NCBI GenBank assembly: GCA_964458485.1 | Contig: CAYWJA010000010.1 | Location: 1-44,763 of the forward strand | Length of the DNA stretch: 44,763 nt | Direction of reading: 5' to 3' | From: CAYWJA01 sp964458485 | GTDB lineage: Bacteria > Patescibacteriota > Gracilibacteria > UM-FILTER-43-11 | Shown here: positions 38,901 through 44,763 of the stretch, piece after piece | How the letters are laid out: every line of letters starts with the position of its first letter | How positions within the stretch are numbered: position 1 is the first letter of the stretch | Position numbers and translations under genes: made by a program | The notes under the pieces: generated by a model | Databases searched by the model: none | Seen by the model: the letters and a program-made list of their open reading frames with translations, nothing else | What the model was told of the DNA's origin: nothing

Positions 38901-40100
38901 GGGCAGATATATTCTGGCAGAAAGTCCGTAGCGCAGATAGCAAAGCTGTATGAAAAATGCGGCGCAGATGCAATTTCTGTTTTAACAGATGAAAAATATT
39001 TTAGAGGTTCTTTAGAAAATTTAAAAACTGCAAGGTCGGCAACTTCCAACATTCCACTTTTGATGAAAGATTTTGTCATTGATGAATATCAAATATATTT
39101 AGCACGTTACTTCGGTGCAAATGCAATTCTTCTTATCGCTTCGATTTTAACCAAAGACCAAATCGATTGGTTTATATCTATAGCCAGAGCTTTGAATATG
39201 GATGTGCTTTTGGAGGTTCATAATGAAAAAGAGCTTGAAATAGCACTTCAGTCAAAAGCTGATATTATAGGTATTAATAATCGTAATCTTCATACTTTTG
39301 AAATTGATACAAAGAATTTTTTGAAGCTTTATCCATCAATTCCGGATTCAAAAATTATTGTAGCCGAAAGTGGTTATAACAATACAAATACATCAATAAT
39401 CCATGGTATGGCAGATGCAGTGCTTGTTGGCACTTCTATAATGCAAAGCAGTGATATGGCAGATGAAATTAAGCAGATTAAAATTTTTAAAAGAAAGTTT
39501 AAACCTTGTGGGATAAGAACGGTTCAAACAGCTAAATGCTGTGAAAAAAAGAAGGTTGAATTAATGGGTTTGAATTTTGTGCCAACTAGCAAAAGATGTA
39601 TTAATGTAAGTACTGCTAAATCAATAGCGTCTAATTTAAAGAATAGTGCCAGTGTTGGAGTTTTTCAGAATCAGCCGACTGAAGAAGTGAATCGTATTGC
39701 GCAGGAGGTTGGATTGGATTTTGTGCAATTATCCGGCAATGAAAGTGTTGAATACTGTAAAAAAATTAAATGTCCAATTATTAAAACTATTACAACAAAT
39801 CAATATGATCAAATACCAATGTACTCAGATGTTGTATGCATGTTTATTTTAGATGGTGTTAAACCTGGGTCAGGTTCAGCTTATGATTACTCCGCATTAA
39901 AACAAATTAAAATAAATAAACCGTTTTTAGTCGCTGGTGGGATCAATCAAAATAGTGTGGTTTCAATATTGTCCGATTTGCCATTTGCTTATGGTATTGA
40001 TGTGGCCTCTGGCATTGAGACGGATGGATTGGTTGATAATGCTAAGATAGATAATATTAATACAATATTACAGGACTGCCCTTTGTCATCCCGGACTTGA
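35943..40100 (+). CDS. trpEGDCF: Five-domain tryptophan enzyme TrpE-TrpG-TrpD-TrpC-TrpF
   Basis: 1385 residues in one frame covering chorismate to indole-glycerol phosphate. TrpE (about 1-385): NPLAGTMPKG, TEYRLIGH, GAGIVRDSKP; PhzE-like around GSPLASAFRIIADRE. TrpG (about 405-595): GICLG with C501, then HVESV. TrpD (about 600-925): DICGTGGSG from D665, KHGNKAASGR, DGLDEL. TrpC (about 930-1185): AEIKKGSPSAG, LLMKDF, GINNRNL, VAESG. TrpF (about 1187-1380): C1189 in PCGIRT, VGVFQN, GIDVASGIE. The TrpE part has only about 100 residues before the chorismate-binding core, so the usual Trp-feedback region (LLES motif) appears lost. The last residues and stop codon come from a dispersed repeat. Confidence 0.95.
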   Translation: MLKITDIQQPSLLYKKDGKIKLLRGEFKRLENLTELEVLHTSHPNKIVFITPFCVARENDMEVQGSEDILAIKVSESIDVKSSEIYKLTSDLDIKFKEHIRPSISDSHFADEVKKIQKEEIAKGNASQVIYSRKFQGKLKASNPINPLVLFSRLLKQKGAYITFLFSDGKGGYFVGATPERQLEIKNGEAVKNPLAGTMPKGNKKDFKKRLDSFLKDQKEINELSQVLDEELKIMSQICPTGGKILGPFLRESGAVIHTEYRLIGHSHKSAIESLKASFHAPTLVGSPLASAFRIIADREMQSRRYYGGEIGILNNNGDMDSAILIRTAEFFDDGKVVIQAGAGIVRDSKPIKEAEETTAKAKGLIGALKGGVFESESFITPKMIDKINSDLAKRNKTFSSFHFEDQMNLVGPHNAKDTKVTIINNEDNFAYILAHITRHMGYKTRVVDTFEYCPESDTSDITIIGPGPGDINDIFNKRMNRLLMVTKELINKKKPLFGICLGIQAIAKAIGIPVEKQKIPTQGLQKEINFFGKKEKVGLYNSFSPINKNVPSDLEFSADENGRIMAIGNKNIFGIQFHVESVMTQNGYEILKNILESITPAKKDEIRLDDFAKRTIKGNLNIEDQKKFLSDLNKKGFTPEDVAYLVKFFYEQMPSKLDMPGAVDICGTGGSGLPRINTSTISAFVLASCGVPVAKHGNKAASGRFGSFDLLESIGMNIMADKPRLESIYKKYNLAFIYARSFHPVFKYFANVRKEIKEKTIFNLLGPLLNPANPEVQIIGTSNKKDMRLIAETAKLLGKRKVLVLNGSDGLDELTLTGSTDVMELNNGKITSYKLNPEDFGFKRIEFENIQGGDKEFNTQITHQILNGTCTTDHLNLVLVNTALILKFIGKVSTYTEGVQMARKSIESGKIIELLKHYNQISNVPDVLMKITDNKHLEIKKLKKILPLEKVFHSLNKSDRSFKTALSKDKSLNLIAEIKKGSPSAGQIYSGRKSVAQIAKLYEKCGADAISVLTDEKYFRGSLENLKTARSATSNIPLLMKDFVIDEYQIYLARYFGANAILLIASILTKDQIDWFISIARALNMDVLLEVHNEKELEIALQSKADIIGINNRNLHTFEIDTKNFLKLYPSIPDSKIIVAESGYNNTNTSIIHGMADAVLVGTSIMQSSDMADEIKQIKIFKRKFKPCGIRTVQTAKCCEKKKVELMGLNFVPTSKRCINVSTAKSIASNLKNSASVGVFQNQPTEEVNRIAQEVGLDFVQLSGNESVEYCKKIKCPIIKTITTNQYDQIPMYSDVVCMFILDGVKPGSGSAYDYSALKQIKINKPFLVAGGINQNSVVSILSDLPFAYGIDVASGIETDGLVDNAKIDNINTILQDCPLSSRT

Positions 40101-40168
40101 TCCGGGATCCACCGTTTACTAGCATGCCGTGGATCCTGATCCCGATAGAATCGGGACAGGATGACAAT
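40078..40168. repeat. Dispersed palindromic repeat, copy 3, overlapping the trp fusion stop
   Basis: Layout as copies 1 and 2: TTTGTCATCCCGGACTTGA, CGGGATCCA, TGGATCCTGA and AGGATGACAAT. It begins inside the 3' end of the fusion gene, supplies its terminal P-L-S-S-R-T codons and TGA, and runs to about 30 nt before trpB. Confidence 0.8.
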
Positions 40169-40196
40169 TGATAAAAAATATTTAATTCATAAGCCT

Positions 40197-41429
40197 ATGA
40201 TTAAAAAAACAATCATTAATAAAAACGGTCACTTCGGTGCGTTTGGCGGGCGGTATACGCCGGAAATTTTAGTTCCAATTATGGATGATCTTAAGAATGC
40301 ATTTTTTGAAGCAATTAAAGACAAAATTTTTATTAAAGAGTTAAAAGATTTATATAAAAATTATGCTGGCAGGCCGACCCCTTTATGTCATTGTAAGAAT
40401 CTATCTAATAAGCTTGGTGGTGCACAGATTTATTTAAAAAATGAGGGCTTGCTTCATACCGGCGCACATAAAATCAATCATTGCCTTGGTCAGATTTTGC
40501 TCGCAAAAAAGATGGGTAAAAAAAGAATAATTGCAGAAACAGGTGCGGGTCAGCATGGTTTGGCTACAGCTACTGTTTGTGCAAAATTTGGGCTTAAATG
40601 CGTTATATATATGGGCGCAAAGGATTACAAAAGACAAAGACCAAATGTTTTTTGGATGGAACAGCTTGGCGCAAAGGTTATTCCGGTTAAAGAGGGTTCT
40701 AAGACTTTACGCGATGCAATTAACGCGGCAATTCGCGATCTTATTACAAATCCAGAAGATACACATTATTTACTTGGAACAGTTTGCGGGCCACACCCTT
40801 ACCCGGCTATGAATGCTTATTTTCAGAAAATAATTGGTGAGGAGGTTCGAAAACAAATTATTAGACAGGCTGGCAAACTTCCGGACTGCCTAGTTGCATG
40901 TGTAGGTGGCGGCAGCAATGCTATAGGTTTATTTTATGATTTTTTTGATGAGGAATCAGTTAAAATGATTGGCGTAGAGGCAGGTGGTAAAGGTATTAAA
41001 AGCAAGAAGCATGCAGCTCGTTTTCAAAGTGGATCTGTCGGTGTCACCGAAGGATTTAAATCATATTTTTTACAAAATAAAGATGGGCAACTTTGTGATA
41101 CTCATAGTATTTCTGCTGGTTTAGATTATGCTGGTGTTGGGCCTCAAATTGCATACTTAAAAGACATCGGCAGAGTCCAATTTACTTATGCAACAGATGG
41201 GAATGTTATGAAGGCATATAAAATGCTGGCACAAACAGAAGGTATTTTTGCTGCTATGGAATCCAGCCATGCGGTCAGTGAAGTTATAAAATTAGCACCT
41301 ACATTAAAAAAAGATCAAATTATTGTCTTCAATTGCTCAGGCAGAGGCGATAAGGATCTTTTTATTGTAACTAAGGAGTTGGGAGATGAGGGATTTAGGG
41401 AGTTTTTGAAGGATCAGGCGAATCGGTAA
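40197..41429 (+). CDS. trpB: Tryptophan synthase beta chain
   Basis: 410 residues. It condenses indole with L-serine using pyridoxal phosphate. It has HFGAFGGRYTPEI at the start, the PLP lysine in HTGAHKINH, the substrate loop AETGAGQHG, the phosphate-binding GGGSNA, GVEAGG and a C-terminal CSGRGDKD. I start at 40197 (MIKKTIINKNG), the distance usual for TrpB. An upstream ATG at 40161 would lie in the dispersed repeat. It is probably transcribed from the trpR promoter with the fusion gene and trpA. Confidence 0.96.
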   Translation: MIKKTIINKNGHFGAFGGRYTPEILVPIMDDLKNAFFEAIKDKIFIKELKDLYKNYAGRPTPLCHCKNLSNKLGGAQIYLKNEGLLHTGAHKINHCLGQILLAKKMGKKRIIAETGAGQHGLATATVCAKFGLKCVIYMGAKDYKRQRPNVFWMEQLGAKVIPVKEGSKTLRDAINAAIRDLITNPEDTHYLLGTVCGPHPYPAMNAYFQKIIGEEVRKQIIRQAGKLPDCLVACVGGGSNAIGLFYDFFDEESVKMIGVEAGGKGIKSKKHAARFQSGSVGVTEGFKSYFLQNKDGQLCDTHSISAGLDYAGVGPQIAYLKDIGRVQFTYATDGNVMKAYKMLAQTEGIFAAMESSHAVSEVIKLAPTLKKDQIIVFNCSGRGDKDLFIVTKELGDEGFREFLKDQANR

Positions 41430-41433
41430 TTAC

Positions 41434-41514
41434 CTTTTGTCATCCCGGACTTGATCCGGGATCCACCGTTTGCGGGTAAACCATGGATCCTGAACTAAAT
41501 TCAGGATGACAAGT
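41434..41514. repeat. Dispersed palindromic repeat, copy 4
   Basis: Nearly the same as copy 3 (TTGTCATCCCGGACTTGATC ... TCAGGATGACAA), in the trpB-trpA gap. Two close copies flank trpB, giving direct repeats about 1.35 kb apart. Confidence 0.8.
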
Positions 41515-41542
41515 AGTAAATCTGTAACTAATTAATAAATTC

Positions 41543-42331
41543 ATGAGCAAATTAAAACAACAACTGACGGCAGTCAAACAGTCAAATAAATCAGCTTTTA
41601 TGATGCACGTTGTTGCTGGCTTTCCGGATATGTGTAGCAGTGAACTTATTGCTAAAAAAATACTAGAATCCGGAGCTGATATTTTGGAAATTCAAATTCC
41701 TTTTTCAGACCCAATAGCTGATGGCCCTGTTATTGCGTCGGCGAGCGAGGAATCATTAAAACATGGTACATCCGTTGCCGATTATCTGAATTTGATAGAT
41801 AAAATTACAAAAGCTACACATAAGCCGATTCTAATAATGACGTATTTTAATATTGTACATAAATATGGCGTAAAAAAGTTTTGTAAAAAGGCAAAATCAA
41901 TTGGTGTTGCGGGTTTAATAATTCCGGACTTCCCATTTGATGAAGAAACAGGGGATCAGTTGATTGATGAATGCCGTAAAAATAAATTAGTTTTTATTCA
42001 GTTCGTGTCATCTACCACAAGATCGGATCGGATGAAAGAAATAATGAAACATGCAAATGGTTTTGTGTATTGTGTGGCAAGGGCTGGTACTACCGGTAAA
42101 AAGACAGACATTAATAAAGATGTTGTTGATTATTTAAAGAATGTCCGTAAGCATACCAAATTACCCATCGCTGTCGGCTTTGGTATTTCAGATAAAAAAC
42201 AAGTGGATCAATTAAGCCTATATGCGGATATTATGATTGTAGGGAGTGCGCTTATTAAAGAATATGCGGGTAAATCGGTTGAGGATGGGTTAATTGCGAT
42301 TGGAAGGTTTATGAAAAGGCTAATAGGATGA
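41543..42331 (+). CDS. trpA: Tryptophan synthase alpha chain
   Basis: 262 residues, normal length. It splits indole-glycerol phosphate into indole and glyceraldehyde-3-phosphate and channels indole to TrpB. The catalytic Glu is in ILEIQIPFSDPIADGP with the Asp of PIADGP; then the mobile loop YCVARAGTTG and phosphate-binding VGFGISDK and VGSALI. It is the last gene of the trp operon and is convergent with the SLH gene, 14 nt apart. Confidence 0.96.
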   Translation: MSKLKQQLTAVKQSNKSAFMMHVVAGFPDMCSSELIAKKILESGADILEIQIPFSDPIADGPVIASASEESLKHGTSVADYLNLIDKITKATHKPILIMTYFNIVHKYGVKKFCKKAKSIGVAGLIIPDFPFDEETGDQLIDECRKNKLVFIQFVSSTTRSDRMKEIMKHANGFVYCVARAGTTGKKTDINKDVVDYLKNVRKHTKLPIAVGFGISDKKQVDQLSLYADIMIVGSALIKEYAGKSVEDGLIAIGRFMKRLIG

Positions 42332-42345
42332 TAAAGGATTATATT

Positions 42346-42960
42346 TTACTTACACCCAACATTTTTTATCTCATTTGCATAGATGGCACTTCCAAAGTTT
42401 TTGGAAGAAAAATTATTTTGAACTTTTGTACAATCTGCGGATGACATTGAAAAATCGTAAGGTAATAATGCTTTTGTGTCGAATTTTTTTCCTGGTTCAA
42501 TTTCTCTTATATAAATCAAATTTTTTGCAATAAAGTCGTTGTGTTTTGTAAAAGTATCAGCAGTGTCTTTTTTTAAACTATTAAAAAATAGAACATCATT
42601 TTGTAGCGCAATATTAAGTGCATCTTCAGTTTTTTTCTCAAGTGTTTCAAATCTTTTTATTACACTAGGATCAATTGCAGAAGTTGAAATGTTACTACTG
42701 CTACTGCCTAATTTGCTATTTATACGTTTTTCATATCTATTTAAAATCGTTGCGAGCTCTGCTCTGTTTACACTTTTTGCAGGCGCATAAGTTCCATCTT
42801 TATTACCTTTAATAATGCCCCAATCCGACATATTTTTAACATCCGAATAAAACCAATCAGAAGATCTTACGTCAGGGAAAAATAATGATGCTGACAGTGC
42901 AGTTGGTGCTATGAATGCAATTCCACATATAAATGAGATTATAATTTTTTTCATGGCCAT
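42346..42960 (-). CDS. Secreted single-SLH-domain protein
   Basis: 204 residues. A signal peptide (KKIIISFICGIAFIAPTALSAS) is followed by one SLH domain (FFPDVRSSDWFYSDVKNMSDWGIIKGNKDGTYAPAKSVNRAELATIL, about 27-75), a Ser-rich linker, a helical stretch and a C-terminal region with two cysteines. It is probably a cell-surface protein. A second ATG two codons in (42954) is equally possible as start. It is transcribed with the membrane protein 6 nt upstream. Confidence 0.8.
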   Translation of the reverse strand: MAMKKIIISFICGIAFIAPTALSASLFFPDVRSSDWFYSDVKNMSDWGIIKGNKDGTYAPAKSVNRAELATILNRYEKRINSKLGSSSSNISTSAIDPSVIKRFETLEKKTEDALNIALQNDVLFFNSLKKDTADTFTKHNDFIAKNLIYIREIEPGKKFDTKALLPYDFSMSSADCTKVQNNFSSKNFGSAIYANEIKNVGCK

Positions 42961-42966
42961 GTTGAG

Positions 42967-43551
42967 TTAAATAATATAATTTGGATTAACGAATGCAAAT
43001 AAGGGAGCCACATAATCGCTGTAAAGAAAATTCATAAATAATGCTGTCATAAACAAGATTGAGATAAAACAAATTATTATGCAAGTAATAAAAAAGTATT
43101 GAAATGGTTTTTGCTCAAAAACATCTATGCCTGTCCAAAGCAATGGAACAACTGGCTCTTTTTTAACAAAAAACTTGTAAATTAAATGACCCAAATAAAC
43201 AATTATTAGGAACAAAACAGCAACGATTCCGAGTAAGACTAACGCTGGAGAAGTAGAAATGTATATGACACTAGAGCATAGTATTAACATAAAAAAAACT
43301 AACCAACCGAATTTATTGCTAGCGATGTGTTTTATTCTATTTGCTGGTTTCAATTCTTCTTTTTTGCCAGATTCGAAATTAGAAAAATATAAAACTACAC
43401 TTGGCAAAATAAATAATGCTGAATATATCGCAATGTACATCCAAAGATCTTTAGGGATTCCATACGTAGTGAAGGACAGACCCATAAAGATTAATAAGCA
43501 TAAAGCATAAACCACTATATATTTAATATTTTTTCGCTTGTTCATAACCAA
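42967..43551 (-). CDS. Polytopic membrane protein, unknown
   Basis: 194 residues with about five membrane helices (near 12-30, 38-57, 82-102, 105-130, 152-180) and a short acidic loop (SNFESGKKEELKPANR). No family is recognised. It is 6 nt upstream of the SLH gene and about 100 nt downstream of the membrane protease gene on the same strand, so the three may form a surface-related operon. Confidence 0.6.
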   Translation of the reverse strand: MVMNKRKNIKYIVVYALCLLIFMGLSFTTYGIPKDLWMYIAIYSALFILPSVVLYFSNFESGKKEELKPANRIKHIASNKFGWLVFFMLILCSSVIYISTSPALVLLGIVAVLFLIIVYLGHLIYKFFVKKEPVVPLLWTGIDVFEQKPFQYFFITCIIICFISILFMTALFMNFLYSDYVAPLFAFVNPNYII

Positions 43552-43652
43552 TGACGTTAGAATTAAAGTTTTATATTATAGTTATTTTTTGTATTGATGT
43601 CAAATATAATCTTAGCGGCTCAATAAACTGAATTTGTTAATTACTAAAATTA

Positions 43653-44750
43653 TTATTTTATCTTCGCATTATACTCATCAATCATTTTTTCATATTTTTC
43701 ATATTTTTTTCCATACTCTTTGTATTCTTCATATTTAACAGTGTATTTAGCCAACAGTGCATCAAATGCTTTTTTGTTTTGCTCAGCTTTATATTTATCT
43801 AATTGATCCTCCATTTTATAAAGTTCTTTATCCAAGGCATCAATTTTTGCATCATTTTTTTCAAAATAATCTTCCATTTTTTCAATTTGTACTTTTTCTA
43901 ATAGGAGCTGCTTGTTTCTAATATCATCTTGATACATTTTGTATCCAAAAGTTCCACCAGCCAACACCACAATAAGTACCTTTATTATTATCCACTTAAA
44001 TCTTTTTATAATTAAAGATCGTATAAATTTAGATGATTTTTTTTCACCATAAAAGTTCCAAAATTTTAATCCTAAAAATGTTCTGGCATAAGGCTGTATG
44101 TATCCTCCATATTCTTGGATAGTAATTTGTTTTTGTTTTAACTCTTTTTTAACCAATTTTCCATATTGCTTTGGATTAAAATAACCGAAAGACAACTTCT
44201 CCGAACTCCAATACATAAATCCCACAAAAAGTAATAATATTGAAGTAAACCAACTGTTTTTATAACTCATTCCGTTTAAAATAATTAAGCCCAATCCAAA
44301 TTTTACAGTACATAAATCTGTAAGCAGCTCATTTTCGAGCTCGTCTTTCTTGGATAATTTTTTCTTTCCTAATAAATAGAAATGCATTAATTCATGCGCC
44401 AGTATTGCGCCCATTGCAAATATATCTTTTTTATAAGCAGACTTTATAAGAATATGTTTTTGCCCATCTATTTCTGTATATAATCCCGGCGGTTCCATAT
44501 CATCACAAAAATCAATAACCAGCTCATCTTTTTTTATTTTGATGTTCATCCAATCTAAAATTTCTGATGCCATATGAACCAAAACGTCCCTGGGTTCTCC
44601 ACTCACATAAAAATCATCTCCCGGTAAAAATACACCACGGATTTTTCTTAGTTCATCGCGCAGATTTTGTTCAATAAATCTAGTACAATCTCCCAACCAT
44701 TTCTGGTTTACGGAGTGGTTGCTATTGCGGATGGGTTCGGTGTTTTGCAT
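43653..44750 (-). CDS. Membrane-associated HExxH metallopeptidase-like protein
   Basis: 365 residues. A cytoplasmic-looking N-terminal domain carries H119-E120-L-M-H123 (LAHELMHFYLL) with a downstream acid in ENELLTDLC (E141), a gluzincin-like zinc arrangement. Hydrophobic segments follow (about 152-180 and 250-270), then a C-terminal coiled coil rich in Lys/Glu (YKEYGKKYEKYEKMIDEYNAKIK). The closest known type would be small membrane zinc proteases, but I cannot assign a family. The start codon is 13 nt from the window edge, so an upstream regulatory region is not visible. Confidence 0.65.
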   Translation of the reverse strand: MQNTEPIRNSNHSVNQKWLGDCTRFIEQNLRDELRKIRGVFLPGDDFYVSGEPRDVLVHMASEILDWMNIKIKKDELVIDFCDDMEPPGLYTEIDGQKHILIKSAYKKDIFAMGAILAHELMHFYLLGKKKLSKKDELENELLTDLCTVKFGLGLIILNGMSYKNSWFTSILLLFVGFMYWSSEKLSFGYFNPKQYGKLVKKELKQKQITIQEYGGYIQPYARTFLGLKFWNFYGEKKSSKFIRSLIIKRFKWIIIKVLIVVLAGGTFGYKMYQDDIRNKQLLLEKVQIEKMEDYFEKNDAKIDALDKELYKMEDQLDKYKAEQNKKAFDALLAKYTVKYEEYKEYGKKYEKYEKMIDEYNAKIK

Positions 44751-44763
44751 GTAATTATTTTAT

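Overview
This is an AT-rich window with tightly packed genes, the standard genetic code (TAA, TAG and TGA all end real genes) and weak or absent Shine-Dalgarno sequences. Surface proteins carry S-layer homology (SLH) domains, and there is a Trx-DsbD-like redox membrane protein, a SWIB protein, an Smr protein, a one-piece tmRNA and many small orphan proteins. Together these suggest a Patescibacteria/CPR-type bacterium, possibly Peregrinibacteria-like, with unusually complete aromatic amino acid synthesis. The lineage is inference; no rRNA or other phylogenetic marker is present.

Layout. 1-4.4 kb: a 28-bp dif-like site, a zinc-ribbon protein, a Xer tyrosine recombinase, a GC-rich foreign-looking TPR protein, an Smr protein and two membrane proteins. 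4.5-8.3 kb: rdgB, aroB, a small possible lipoprotein and DAHP synthase, the last preceded by what reads as a complete aromatic leader-peptide attenuator. 8.3-16.2 kb: a TPR protein, an Ala/Lys-rich protein, pheT, unknown proteins, a candidate structured RNA, a PHP-less PolX and a Trx-DsbD fusion. 16.3-23.4 kb: a large unknown protein, an FkbM methyltransferase, a holin-like protein, TspO, an SLH/beta-propeller protein and SWIB. 23.5-25.2 kb: a second GC-rich gene (transporter) with a structured AT-rich region upstream. 25.2-29.7 kb: amidase plus holin-like protein, a cNMP-binding protein, orphans and tmRNA. 29.8-35.2 kb: a multi-PAS histidine kinase, a receiver, an RsbW-like kinase and a SpoIIE/RsbU phosphatase. 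35.4-42.3 kb: the trp operon. 42.3-44.75 kb: an SLH protein, a membrane protein and a membrane HExxH protease.

Main result. The trp locus consists of a TrpR-type repressor with its own palindromic operator, one giant TrpE-G-D-C-F fusion of 1385 residues, then trpB and trpA. The repressor's last codons are Trp-rich (S-W-W-Q-K-L-F-W-Q-T) and can base-pair with the 5' arm of an intrinsic terminator just downstream. The repressor gene therefore appears to serve also as the leader peptide of a trp attenuator. Independently, DAHP synthase is preceded by a 17-codon leader (V-K-I-N-V-T-N-W-G-F-Y-F-F-F-K-N-R) and mutually exclusive hairpins. Both leaders appear to begin at, or next to, the predicted transcription start (leaderless). 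The TrpE part lacks the usual N-terminal feedback region, so control may have moved from the enzyme to transcription.

Other themes are a tmRNA with an apparent 32-residue tag, dispersed hairpins whose arms are built from 7-11-nt tandem units, palindromic repeats inside coding sequences, and two GC-rich single-gene islands with hairpins at their edges.
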